Shown here: piece by piece, positions 1-6,866 of the stretch
Layout of the letters: every line of letters begins with the position of its first letter
Position numbering within the stretch: the first letter of the stretch is position 1
Assembly: GCA_945889565.1 (NCBI GenBank)
Contig: CAMDBZ010000007.1
Span: forward strand, 1 to 21,469
DNA: 21,469 nt
Direction of reading: 5' to 3'
DNA from: Thermoflexus hugenholtzii JAD2
GTDB lineage: Bacteria; Chloroflexota; Dehalococcoidia; UBA2979
The notes under the pieces: model-generated
Seen by the model: only the letters and a program-made list of their open reading frames with translations
Database searches by the model: none
What the model was told of the DNA's origin: nothing
Position numbers and translations under genes: made by a program

Positions 1-737
1 GCACGCTCATCGCCCACGCCGCCACGCTCCCCCGCCCGGCGACGAGCAAGGGCCGCCGCAACTGGGTCACCGACACCGACCGCGCCGCCGAGGCGCTGAT
101 CCTCGCGGGCCTCGCGCAGGCCTTCCCGCGCCACGCCCAGCTCGCCGAGGAATCGCGCCCCGACACGGACCCCGCGCACGGCTACGTCTGGGTCGTCGAC
201 CCGCTCGACGGCACGCGCAACTTCGTCTCCGGCATCCCGCTCTACTGCGTGAACATCGCGCTGCTGCGAGACGGCGAGGCGCTACTCGGCGTGACGTTCG
301 ACCCAAATCGCGGCACGTGCGTCGCCGGCGGGCCCGGCCGCGGCGTGCGCATCAACGGCCGCCCGACGCTCGCCTCCCGCGCGACGCGGCTCGAGGATGC
401 CGTCGTCGTCGCGGACCTCGGCTTCCGCGCGGGCCGCGCGCGGCTCATGCAACAGACGCTGCGCGTGCTGCTGCCCGAGGTGCAGGCGGTGCGCACGATC
501 GGCTCAGCGGCACTGGCCCTCGCCTGGACCGCGAGCGGCCACGCGGACCTCTGTCTGCACGCCGCGCTCTACCCCTGGGACGTGGCGGCCGCGCTCGCGC
601 TCATCCCCGCTGCCGGCGGCACGATCGCGGACCGCGATGGCGGCCCGGCGCACATCCGCTCGCAGGGCGTCGTCGCCGGCGCCCCGGCCGTTGTCCGCGA
701 GTACCTCGCCCGCTTCGGCGCCCGGCCCTGGCGCTAG
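1..737 (+). CDS. Inositol monophosphatase family protein (5' end outside window)
   Basis: The frame is open from base 3 to the TAG at 735-737, giving about 244 residues that lack only the N-terminus. These enzymes are Mg2+-dependent sugar-phosphate or nucleotide phosphatases (inositol-1-phosphate, histidinol phosphate, fructose-1,6-bisphosphate or PAP). Metal-ligand motifs are visible: EES (visible residues 49-51), then WVVDPLDGTRNF with the D66-P-L-D69-G-T signature. The C-terminal YPWDVAAALALIPAAGG holds the WD metal-binding motif of the family. An internal ATG at 249 exists, but it would remove the catalytic motifs, so the gene must begin upstream of the window. The exact substrate cannot be told from sequence; SuhB-, HisN- or CysQ-like roles all remain open. 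It converges on citrate synthase across an inverted repeat. Confidence 0.9.
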   Translation, partial: TLIAHAATLPRPATSKGRRNWVTDTDRAAEALILAGLAQAFPRHAQLAEESRPDTDPAHGYVWVVDPLDGTRNFVSGIPLYCVNIALLRDGEALLGVTFDPNRGTCVAGGPGRGVRINGRPTLASRATRLEDAVVVADLGFRAGRARLMQQTLRVLLPEVQAVRTIGSAALALAWTASGHADLCLHAALYPWDVAAALALIPAAGGTIADRDGGPAHIRSQGVVAGAPAVVREYLARFGARPWR

Positions 738-832
738 TCACTCGCCGTGACCGGCGGCTCCTGCGTGCGCGGGCGTCGGCTCTCCAGCGGGTCGCCGCCC
801 CGGTGGTCGAATCGCCGGTCGCGGCGAGTGAC
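737..832. terminator. Long inverted repeat between convergent genes, likely bidirectional terminator
   Basis: Bases 737-756 pair with 813-832 to form a stem of about 20 bp that is perfect except for two G-U wobbles. One arm reads TCACTCGCCGTGACCGG (738-754) and the other CCGGTCGCGGCGAGTGA (815-831). The 56-nt loop is itself GC-rich. The element fills almost the whole gap between the stop of the phosphatase gene and the stop of citrate synthase, so a terminator working in both directions is the simplest reading. There is no clear U-tract. A small dispersed palindromic repeat is the alternative. Confidence 0.55.
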
Positions 833-836
833 CGAG

Positions 837-1994
837 CTACGCGCGGGCGGAGAGAGGCTGGAACGGGCGCACGTCGGCGCCGGCCCAGATCTGGCTCGGC
901 CGGAAGATGCGGTTCCCGGACTCCAGTTGCTCCTTCAGATGCACCGCCCAGCCGGCGGTGCGCGACGCCGCGAAGCACGGCGTGAAGAAGTCGATCGGGA
1001 TGTCCAGCGCCGCGAAGACGCAGCCGGAGAACAGGTCGACGTTCGGCCACAGCCCGCGCGGCCCCAGCCGGTCGCCCACGACGCGCTCCACCGTCAGCGC
1101 GATGTCGTAGAGGTCGCGCTCCTGCTCGCGCACGATCACGTCGCCGGCGAGGCGCTGGATCACGGCCGAGCGCGGGTCCTTCACGCGATAGACGCGGTGC
1201 CCGAAGCCGGGGATCTTCACGCGCTCGGCGAGCATGCGGTTGACCTCGGCCTCCGCGCGGGCGGGCGAGCCGATCTCCATGAACAGCCGCAGTGACGCCT
1301 CGTTCGCCCCGCCGTGCGCGGGCCCGGACAGCGCGCCCACGGCGGCCGAGATCGCCGCCACCGGGTCCGCCTTCGTGGAGGTGACCACGCGCGTCGTGAA
1401 GGTGGAGGCGTTCCCGGCGCTGTGGTCCGCCTGCAGGATCAGCAGCGCGTTCATCGTGCGCTCGTGCAGCGCAGACGGCTCGGCGCCGGTGAGCATGCGC
1501 AGCATCATCGACGCGTGCGACTCTCCAGGGCGCGGCCCGTCATAGGCGCGACCCGCCACCGCCTGCGCGATCACCCCGGTCAGGTGCCCCACCTGCCCGA
1601 TCAGCTGGATGCCGCGCTGCGCCGCACCGGCGAAGTCCTCCTGGTGCTGGTCGAAATCGTTGCGCGCCGGTCCCAGCGCGGCGATCGCGCCCTGCAGCGC
1701 GAACATCGGATGCGCGAGCGTCGCTGCGTGGCGCGCCAGCTCCACGTGGCCTGGGCTCAGCGCGCGCCCTGCCTCGAGCTGCGCCGTGACCTCGGCCAGC
1801 CGAGCCTGCCCCGGCAGCTCCCCGTCGAAGAGCAGCGCGACGATCTCCTCGAACCGGCAGTGCGCCGTCAGCTCTTCGATCGAGTAGCCGCGGTAGTAGA
1901 GCTGCCCCGCCTCCCCGTCGACGAGCGAGATCGCGGACTGCGCGATCGGCACGCCTTCGAGGCCAGGGCTCATCGTGTGCGTGTCCAGCGCCAT
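837..1994 (-). CDS. gltA: Citrate synthase (short, Gram-positive/archaeal-like type)
   Basis: The protein has 385 residues. It condenses acetyl-CoA with oxaloacetate to give citrate, the entry step of the TCA cycle, in the cytoplasm. Visible catalytic motifs are H191 in the ADHSAGNASTF segment, H227 in GPAHGGANE, GFGHRVY with H266 and R267, and D320 in PNVDLFSG. The C-terminal FRPSQIWAG segment is typical of the family. The start ATG at 1994 was chosen over the longer open frame because GGGAGGA lies about 6 bases upstream and the protein then begins at a normal length. The upstream extension reads as low-complexity Arg/Gly/Ala and would cross the promoter. The gene appears monocistronic, with a TATAAT at 2137-2142 and a long leader. 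2-Methylcitrate synthase is close in sequence and not excluded. Confidence 0.95.
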   Translation of the reverse strand: MALDTHTMSPGLEGVPIAQSAISLVDGEAGQLYYRGYSIEELTAHCRFEEIVALLFDGELPGQARLAEVTAQLEAGRALSPGHVELARHAATLAHPMFALQGAIAALGPARNDFDQHQEDFAGAAQRGIQLIGQVGHLTGVIAQAVAGRAYDGPRPGESHASMMLRMLTGAEPSALHERTMNALLILQADHSAGNASTFTTRVVTSTKADPVAAISAAVGALSGPAHGGANEASLRLFMEIGSPARAEAEVNRMLAERVKIPGFGHRVYRVKDPRSAVIQRLAGDVIVREQERDLYDIALTVERVVGDRLGPRGLWPNVDLFSGCVFAALDIPIDFFTPCFAASRTAGWAVHLKEQLESGNRIFRPSQIWAGADVRPFQPLSARA

Positions 1995-2130
1995 TGGTTC
2001 CTCCCGGCTACGCCCGCGGCAACCAGCCACTGCCGCCCCGCAGGCACCCGTGGGGTGGATGCGCCGCGCGGCGCACCCAGCGGCCCCGGGCACGAGGCAG
2101 CGCCATGCGCCGCCGCCCGGACTCACGCTC
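1995..2130 (-). promoter_or_regulatory. Long structured 5' leader of citrate synthase
   Basis: If transcription starts about 7 bases after the TATAAT, the mRNA leader is about 136 nt. It contains a perfect palindrome (2061-2074, GCGCCGCGCGGCGC). It also has two mutually exclusive stems just before the ribosome-binding site: 2038-2045 with 2012-2019 (8 pairs, one wobble), or 2031-2036 with 2016-2021 (6 pairs). Competing helices next to a Shine-Dalgarno suggest possible translational control. I do not recognise a known riboswitch class, and high GC makes stems easy to find, so the function is uncertain. Confidence 0.35.
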
Positions 2131-2136
2131 GGCCGC

Positions 2137-2142
2137 ATTATA
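2137..2142 (-). promoter_or_regulatory. -10 element (TATAAT) of citrate synthase promoter
   Basis: A perfect TATAAT on the minus strand stands out in a region of about 75% GC and lies between the hydrolase stop and the citrate synthase start. No convincing -35 sits 16-18 bp upstream (the sequence there is near TCACTG). It supports separate transcription of citrate synthase from the upstream operon. Confidence 0.6.
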
Positions 2143-2180
2143 GCCGCGTGCGCGCCTCGCAGTGACCGGGGTTCCCACCG

Positions 2181-2906
2181 TCAGGCGCTTCCCGTAGCCG
2201 GCGACCCGTTACCCACCGCGTCCGTGATCGCCTGCTCCAGGATGCGATACACATCCCCCGCGCTCTCGCGCAGCCCGTGGCCGTTGCCCGGCAACAGGAT
2301 CAGCCGCTTCGGCTCCTGCGCCCGCCCGAAGATGTCCTCCGACGCCGCCGGCAGCAGCACGTCATCAGCCTCGCCGTGCACCAGCAGCAGCGGCTTCTGC
2401 AACCGCTCGACGTCCTGCGTGCCGAAGCGCTGCGATGACATCGCCACGACGAAGTTGATCAGCGGCGAGAGCTCCCCCGCCTTGATCGCCACCGCGCCGC
2501 CGAACGAGTGGCCGACGAGCACCGCCGCCTCACCGCCGATGCCCTTGAGGAACGAGCAGCCCGCGAGCGCGTCCAGCACGCACTCCGTGAACTCGCCCGG
2601 CTCCCGGTACTGCAGCCGTAGCGACGTGACGCCCTGCGCCACCAGCGCCTGCGCCAGCCGCAGGTACACCGCGTCCGCCGGGCCATCGACGCCGCCCGCG
2701 GCGCCCCCGACAAAGATCACGCAGCCGGTGCGCCCCTCGCACGGGTGCAGGAAGCCGGTGATCTCACCACGCGTGGTGTCGAGCTTCAGCTCGAAGCAGC
2801 CCGGTATCTCGGTCGGCTGGGCCTGCACGCGCTGGATCGTGACAACGAGGTCACCCTTGGGGATGTCCCCGAACTCCTCGCCGCCGCCGCCGTCCTCGCT
2901 GGTCAC
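2181..2906 (-). CDS. Alpha/beta hydrolase family protein
   Basis: The protein has 241 residues and starts at a GTG whose last two bases overlap the TGA of the aminotransferase (GTGA junction), so translation is coupled. The fold's signature parts are visible: a GHSFGG nucleophile elbow with S134, a candidate acid D181/D182 in HGEADDVL, and a catalytic histidine H210 in PGNGHGL. The strand GCVIFVGGAAGG (61-72) supplies the oxyanion region. There is no signal peptide, so it is probably a cytoplasmic serine esterase or dienelactone-hydrolase-like enzyme. The substrate cannot be predicted. It is the last gene of the gatC-gatA-aminotransferase operon. A longer frame exists upstream but is a shadow of the aminotransferase. 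Confidence 0.85.
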   Translation of the reverse strand: MTSEDGGGGEEFGDIPKGDLVVTIQRVQAQPTEIPGCFELKLDTTRGEITGFLHPCEGRTGCVIFVGGAAGGVDGPADAVYLRLAQALVAQGVTSLRLQYREPGEFTECVLDALAGCSFLKGIGGEAAVLVGHSFGGAVAIKAGELSPLINFVVAMSSQRFGTQDVERLQKPLLLVHGEADDVLLPAASEDIFGRAQEPKRLILLPGNGHGLRESAGDVYRILEQAITDAVGNGSPATGSA

Positions 2907-4123
2907 TTGGCGCCCGCGCCCGCCCGACGCCGCGCCACGAAGCGTTCCATGCGGTCCATCGCCTCCTCCAGGTCGTCGTACGCCGCAGCGTAGCAGAGCC
3001 GGATATGCCCGCGGCCGCTCGCCCCGAACGTCGATCCCGGGACCACCGCCACGCGCTCCTCGCGCAGCAGCGCCTCGGAGAACGCCACGTCGTCGAGGCC
3101 GCTCGGCGTGATGTCTGGGAACGCGTAGAACGCACCGCGTGGCTCCACCGTCGGCAGCCCCATCGCCACGAGCCGGCCGTGCACCAGGCGGCGGCGGCGG
3201 TCGTACTCGTTGACCATGCCGCGCACGTCCTCCTCGCCGGAGCGCAGCGCCTCGATGCCCGCATACTGCGCCGCCGTCGGCGCCGACATCATCACGTACT
3301 GGTGCACCTTCATCATCGCCTCGAGCTGCGGCGCCGGCGCCGCCACGTAGCCGAGCCGCCACCCGGTCATCGCGTACGCCTTGGAGAAGCCGCCGAGCAG
3401 CACGGTGCGCTCCTGCATCCCGGGGATCGAGCTGAAGCAGACATGCTCCACCCCGTACACGAGCCGGTCGTACAACTCGTCCGAGATCACGAGCAGGTCG
3501 TGCTCCTCCGCGAACCGCGCGATGCCCTCGAGCGCCGTCCGGTCCATCACCGCGCCCGTCGGGTTGCACGGGTAGCCGATGAGGATCGCCTTGGTCGCCG
3601 GGCTGAGCTTGGCGCGCAGCGCCTCCGCGGTCACCGCGAAGCCGTCCCGCGCGTACGTCGGCACCGGCGTGTAGCGCGCGCCCGCGAGCAGGATCACCGG
3701 CTCGTACGCGACGTACCCGGGCTCCGGCACCAGCACCTCGTCGTCGCGATCGACGAGCGCCCGCACGGCGATGTCGAGCGCCTCCGAGACGCCCGTGGTC
3801 AACAGCAGCTCGCGCTCCGGCGCGTAGTGCACGCCGTACAGCCGCTCCAGCTGCCGGCTCAGCGCCTCGCGCAGCTCCAGCAACCCGTAGTTGCTCGTGT
3901 AGCCGGTGTGCCCGGCCAGCACCGCGTCCGCCGCCGCACGCGTGATCTGCCCCGGCGTGCTGAAGTCCGGCTGCCCCACCGCCAGCGAGATCACCCCGTC
4001 CATCGAGTCCAGCAGCTCGAAGAAGCGGCGAATGCCGGATGGCGGCAGCCCCGCCACCGTCTGCGAGATCGCGCCGCGGTGTGCGCGGTGCCCGCCGCCC
4101 TGCTCGTCGTGTGGTGCGCTCAT
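2903..4123 (-). CDS. Class I pyridoxal-phosphate aminotransferase
   Basis: The protein has 406 residues, a normal length for aspartate/aromatic aminotransferases of subgroup I-gamma. PLP-binding landmarks are visible: VGQPDFSTP (49-57), the YPCNPTG motif (184-190), DELYD with D215 and Y218, the Schiff-base lysine K248 in GGFSKAYAMTGWR, and the substrate-carboxylate arginine R375 in HIRLCY. It probably transfers the amino group of aspartate or an aromatic or other amino acid to 2-oxoglutarate. The start ATG overlaps the gatA stop as ATGA (4120-4123), and its own stop overlaps the GTG of the hydrolase. Linkage to gatCA suggests a housekeeping amino-acid operon. The exact substrate is uncertain. 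Confidence 0.93.
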   Translation of the reverse strand: MSAPHDEQGGGHRAHRGAISQTVAGLPPSGIRRFFELLDSMDGVISLAVGQPDFSTPGQITRAAADAVLAGHTGYTSNYGLLELREALSRQLERLYGVHYAPERELLLTTGVSEALDIAVRALVDRDDEVLVPEPGYVAYEPVILLAGARYTPVPTYARDGFAVTAEALRAKLSPATKAILIGYPCNPTGAVMDRTALEGIARFAEEHDLLVISDELYDRLVYGVEHVCFSSIPGMQERTVLLGGFSKAYAMTGWRLGYVAAPAPQLEAMMKVHQYVMMSAPTAAQYAGIEALRSGEEDVRGMVNEYDRRRRLVHGRLVAMGLPTVEPRGAFYAFPDITPSGLDDVAFSEALLREERVAVVPGSTFGASGRGHIRLCYAAAYDDLEEAMDRMERFVARRRAGAGAK

Positions 4124-5661
4124 GCGCGCACGCCGCCGGCGGCCAGCGCGCTCGGCCGCCGCAGGTGCCAGTCCGTCACGCCCGCGTACGCGTGCGCCGC
4201 GCGCAGAATCGTCCCCTCCTCGAACGCGCGGCCGATCAGCTGCAGGCCCACCGGCAACCCCTCCGCGAAACCGCACGGAATGCTCGCCGCGGGCAGCCCC
4301 GCGATGTTCACCGGCAGCGTGAACAGGTCCGAGAGATACATCGCGAGCGGGTCGCCGAGCTTCTCGCCCAGCTTGAACGCTACGCCCGGCGTCGTCGGCG
4401 TGAGCAGCAGATCGTGCGTCGCCAACGCCTGCTCGAACTCGCGGCGGATCAGCGTGCGCACCTTCTGCGCCTTCAGGTAGTACGCATCGTAATAGCCTGT
4501 CGAGAGCGCGTACGTGCCGATCATGATGCGCCGCTTGACCTCGTCGCCGAAGCCACGGGCACGCGTCTGCTCCATGTCGTCCCACATGCCGGGCCCGTCG
4601 TGGGCGCTGAACCCGTACTTCACACCGTCGTAACGCGCGAGGTTCGCCGACGCCTCTGACGGCGCGATCAGGTAGTACACCGGCAGCGACGCGCCCACCG
4701 ACGGCAGCGACACGTCGCGATCGAGGTGTGCGCCGAGCCGCGCGAACTCCGCCAGCGCCCCCTCCACCGCCTCCCGCACCCCCGGCTCGATCCCCTCGCC
4801 GAGCAGCTCGCGGGGCACGCCGATGCGCAGCCCCTCGACGCCGCGCCCGAGCTCGGCGACGTAGTCCGGCACCGGCAGCGGCGCCGTCGTCGCGTCGAGC
4901 GGATCGTGACCGGCGATCGCGGCCAGCAGCAGCGCCACGTCCTCCGCGTCGCGCCCGAACGGTCCCACCTGCTCCAGCGACGACGCGAACGCGACCACGC
5001 CAAAGCGACTCACCCGCCCGTACGTCGGCTTCAGCCCCAGGATGCCGCACAGCGCCGCCGGCTGGCGGATCGAGCCCCCCGTGTCCGTGCCCAGCGCGAG
5101 CGGCACGCCGCCCGCCGCCACCGTCGCGGCCGACCCCCCGGACGACCCGCCCGGCACGCGCCCGAGGTCCCACGGGTTGTGCGTCGGCCCGTACGCCGAG
5201 TACTCCGTCGACGACCCCATCGCGAACTCGTCGAGGTTCGCCTTGCCCACCATCACCGCGCCCGCCGCGCGCAGTCGCGCCACGACGGTGCAGTCGACGA
5301 TCGGCCGGAAGCCGCGCAGCATCGCGGAGCCGGCCGTCGTCTCCACGTCGCGCGTGGACAGCAGGTCCTTGACCGCGATCGGGATGCCCGTCAGCGGCGT
5401 CGCGTCCCCGCGTCGCAGCTGCGCGTCGGCGGCGTCGGCCTGCGCCAGCGCTTCATCAGGTGTCAGCGTGATGTACGCGTGCAGCGCCGGCTCCTGCGCG
5501 CGCACCCGCGCGAGCGCGGCCTCCGCCAGCGCGCGCGCGCTGACCGCGCCGGTGCGCAGCACGCGCGCCTGCTCATGCGCCGGACTGTCCAGCAGCCGCT
5601 CCGCCGTGACCTCGGAGGCGGCCTGGAAAGCCGCATGGGAGGCAGAGTCGCCGTCGGCCAT
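4120..5661 (-). CDS. gatA: Asp-tRNA(Asn)/Glu-tRNA(Gln) amidotransferase subunit A
   Basis: The protein has 513 residues. GatA is the amidase that releases ammonia from glutamine so that the GatCAB complex can convert Glu-tRNA(Gln) or Asp-tRNA(Asn) to the amide form. The amidase-signature triad is visible: K98 in GIPIAVKDLL, cis-S173 in VPGGSSGGSAA, and nucleophile S197 in GTDTGGSIRQPA. The spacings of 75 and 99 residues from the lysine match the family. The C-terminal half has the usual LTPTTP and LPVGLQLIGRAFEE segments. The ATG lies 8 bases after the gatC stop, and the next gene overlaps its stop. gatB is not in the window, so it must lie elsewhere if the complex is complete. Confidence 0.96.
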   Translation of the reverse strand: MADGDSASHAAFQAASEVTAERLLDSPAHEQARVLRTGAVSARALAEAALARVRAQEPALHAYITLTPDEALAQADAADAQLRRGDATPLTGIPIAVKDLLSTRDVETTAGSAMLRGFRPIVDCTVVARLRAAGAVMVGKANLDEFAMGSSTEYSAYGPTHNPWDLGRVPGGSSGGSAATVAAGGVPLALGTDTGGSIRQPAALCGILGLKPTYGRVSRFGVVAFASSLEQVGPFGRDAEDVALLLAAIAGHDPLDATTAPLPVPDYVAELGRGVEGLRIGVPRELLGEGIEPGVREAVEGALAEFARLGAHLDRDVSLPSVGASLPVYYLIAPSEASANLARYDGVKYGFSAHDGPGMWDDMEQTRARGFGDEVKRRIMIGTYALSTGYYDAYYLKAQKVRTLIRREFEQALATHDLLLTPTTPGVAFKLGEKLGDPLAMYLSDLFTLPVNIAGLPAASIPCGFAEGLPVGLQLIGRAFEEGTILRAAHAYAGVTDWHLRRPSALAAGGVRA

Positions 5662-5669
5662 TTGCGCGC

Positions 5670-5957
5670 CTACTCCAGCACGGCGCGCACGCGCAGGAAG
5701 TCGCCCTCGCGGCGCGGCGCGTTCGCCAGCACCCGCTCCGCGCCGGCCGCCGGCCGTGCCTCGTCCGCGCGTTCCACGTTGGTGAGGTCGAAGGTCTGCG
5801 CCGTCGGGGGAACCCCGTCTGTGTCGTACGCGTTCAACAACTGGAAATGCTCAAGAATCGTCGACAGCTGCTCGCGCAGCCGCTCCGCTTCGGCGTCGGA
5901 AAGACCGATCCGCGCGAGGCGGGCAATGTGCCGCACCTCCGCGTGCGAGAGCGCCAT
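5670..5957 (-). CDS. gatC: Asp-tRNA(Asn)/Glu-tRNA(Gln) amidotransferase subunit C
   Basis: The protein has 95 residues, the usual GatC length. GatC is the small belt that stabilises the GatA-GatB interface. Family features include the N-terminal VRHIARLARIGLSDAE helix, the LSTILEHFQLLNAYDTDGV segment, and the closing REGDFLRVRAVLE that matches the typical 'F-x-VP-x-V(I/L)' tail. The start ATG at 5957 has GGAGGAG about 7 bases upstream. A much longer open frame through the divergent methyltransferase gene is an antisense shadow. gatC is first in the operon and is followed 8 bases later by gatA. A TATAGT lies upstream at 5986-5991. Confidence 0.95.
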   Translation of the reverse strand: MALSHAEVRHIARLARIGLSDAEAERLREQLSTILEHFQLLNAYDTDGVPPTAQTFDLTNVERADEARPAAGAERVLANAPRREGDFLRVRAVLE

Positions 5958-5985
5958 CTTGGCTCCTCCGGCTGGCGTATGAGTA

Positions 5986-5991
5986 ACTATA
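5986..5991 (-). promoter_or_regulatory. Probable -10 element for the gatCA operon, in a divergent promoter region
   Basis: The 117-bp gap between gatC and the methyltransferase holds a conspicuous AT-rich core. On the minus strand it gives TATAGT, placing a start near 5979 and a leader of about 22 nt with a strong Shine-Dalgarno. The core CTATAG is palindromic, so it could also serve the plus-strand methyltransferase. No good -35 is visible on either side. Confidence 0.45.
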
Positions 5992-6074
5992 GGCTGCGAG
6001 GTGCAGCCACGCACCCGGCCTCCCGCGCCGCCGCGGCAGCGGCCCGGACCTGCGCGGCGACCAGAGGAGACTGC

Positions 6075-6866
6075 ATGCCCGGCGACACACCGCTCGCCGC
6101 CACGCCCCCAGCCGCCGGCCCGCCTGCCGGCGCGCCCGACGCGGCGCGCCTCGGCAACCCGAGCTTCGTCTGGCGTGCGGGCCAACGCCGCCGCCTCGCG
6201 ATCATCGAGCGCTTCGCCCCGCTCGCCGGCCGGCGTGTGCTCGACCTCGGCTGCGGCGTCGGCGAGTACGTGCGCGCCTTCGCCGCGCGCGGCGCGTACG
6301 CACTCGGCTGCGACATCGCCGCCCCCCGGCTCGTCGAGGCGCATCGCCGCGGCGCCCCCGGGCTGCTCTGCGCCGCGGGCGAGTCGCTGCCCTTCGCCGC
6401 AGGCACGCTCGACGTGGTCGTGCTGAACGAGGTGCTCGAGCACGTGCACGACGACCGCGCGACGATGCGCGAGGTGGCCCGCGTGCTCACGCCCGGCGGC
6501 ACCGCCATCGTGTTCGTCCCCAACCGCCTCTACCCGTTCGAGACGCATGGCGTGTACCTGCGCCGCCGCTACATCTTCGGTAACGTACCGCTCGTGAACT
6601 GGCTGCCGCGCCCGCTGCGCAACCGCCTGGTGCCGCACGCCCGCGCGTACGGTGCGCGTGAGATCGAGCGCGTCACGGCCGCGCCGGGCCTGCGCCTGAT
6701 CGACCACAGCTATGTGTATCCCGGCTTCGACAACGTGGCCGCGCGCTCCCGCTGGCTCGCCCGCCTGCTGCGCGCGGCCTGCTACCGCGCCGAGGACTCG
6801 CGGGTGGGACGCCGCTTCGGCCTCTCGCACCTGCTGGTGTTGCAGCGCGAGGAGGCCACGCCATGA
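6075..6866 (+). CDS. Class I SAM-dependent methyltransferase
   Basis: The protein has 263 residues. SAM-binding motif I is VLDLGCGVGEY (55-65), with the acidic residue closing strand 2 at D80 (LGCDIA). The post-motif LNEVLEHVHDD (118-127) and the following VLTPGG match the Methyltransf_11/UbiE-like group. The start ATG at 6075 has AGAGGAG about 6 bases upstream. The longer open frame would run through the gatC leader on the other strand and is rejected. The first 25 residues are Ala/Pro-rich and probably disordered. Its stop overlaps the PBP start (ATGA at 6863-6866), so the pair is translationally coupled. This suggests a lipid, polyprenyl or cell-envelope substrate, which is only contextual. 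Confidence 0.88.
   Translation: MPGDTPLAATPPAAGPPAGAPDAARLGNPSFVWRAGQRRRLAIIERFAPLAGRRVLDLGCGVGEYVRAFAARGAYALGCDIAAPRLVEAHRRGAPGLLCAAGESLPFAAGTLDVVVLNEVLEHVHDDRATMREVARVLTPGGTAIVFVPNRLYPFETHGVYLRRRYIFGNVPLVNWLPRPLRNRLVPHARAYGAREIERVTAAPGLRLIDHSYVYPGFDNVAARSRWLARLLRAACYRAEDSRVGRRFGLSHLLVLQREEATP

Noticed and set aside
2907..3569. N-terminal extension of the hydrolase frame
   Set aside because: It overlaps the aminotransferase in another frame with filler composition. The GTG at 2906, coupled to the TGA, is the better start.
4124..5173. N-terminal extension of the aminotransferase frame, which would make a fused protein of about 756 residues
   Set aside because: The extension is antisense-like filler in another frame of gatA. 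The ATGA overlap at 4120-4123 gives a normal-length aminotransferase.
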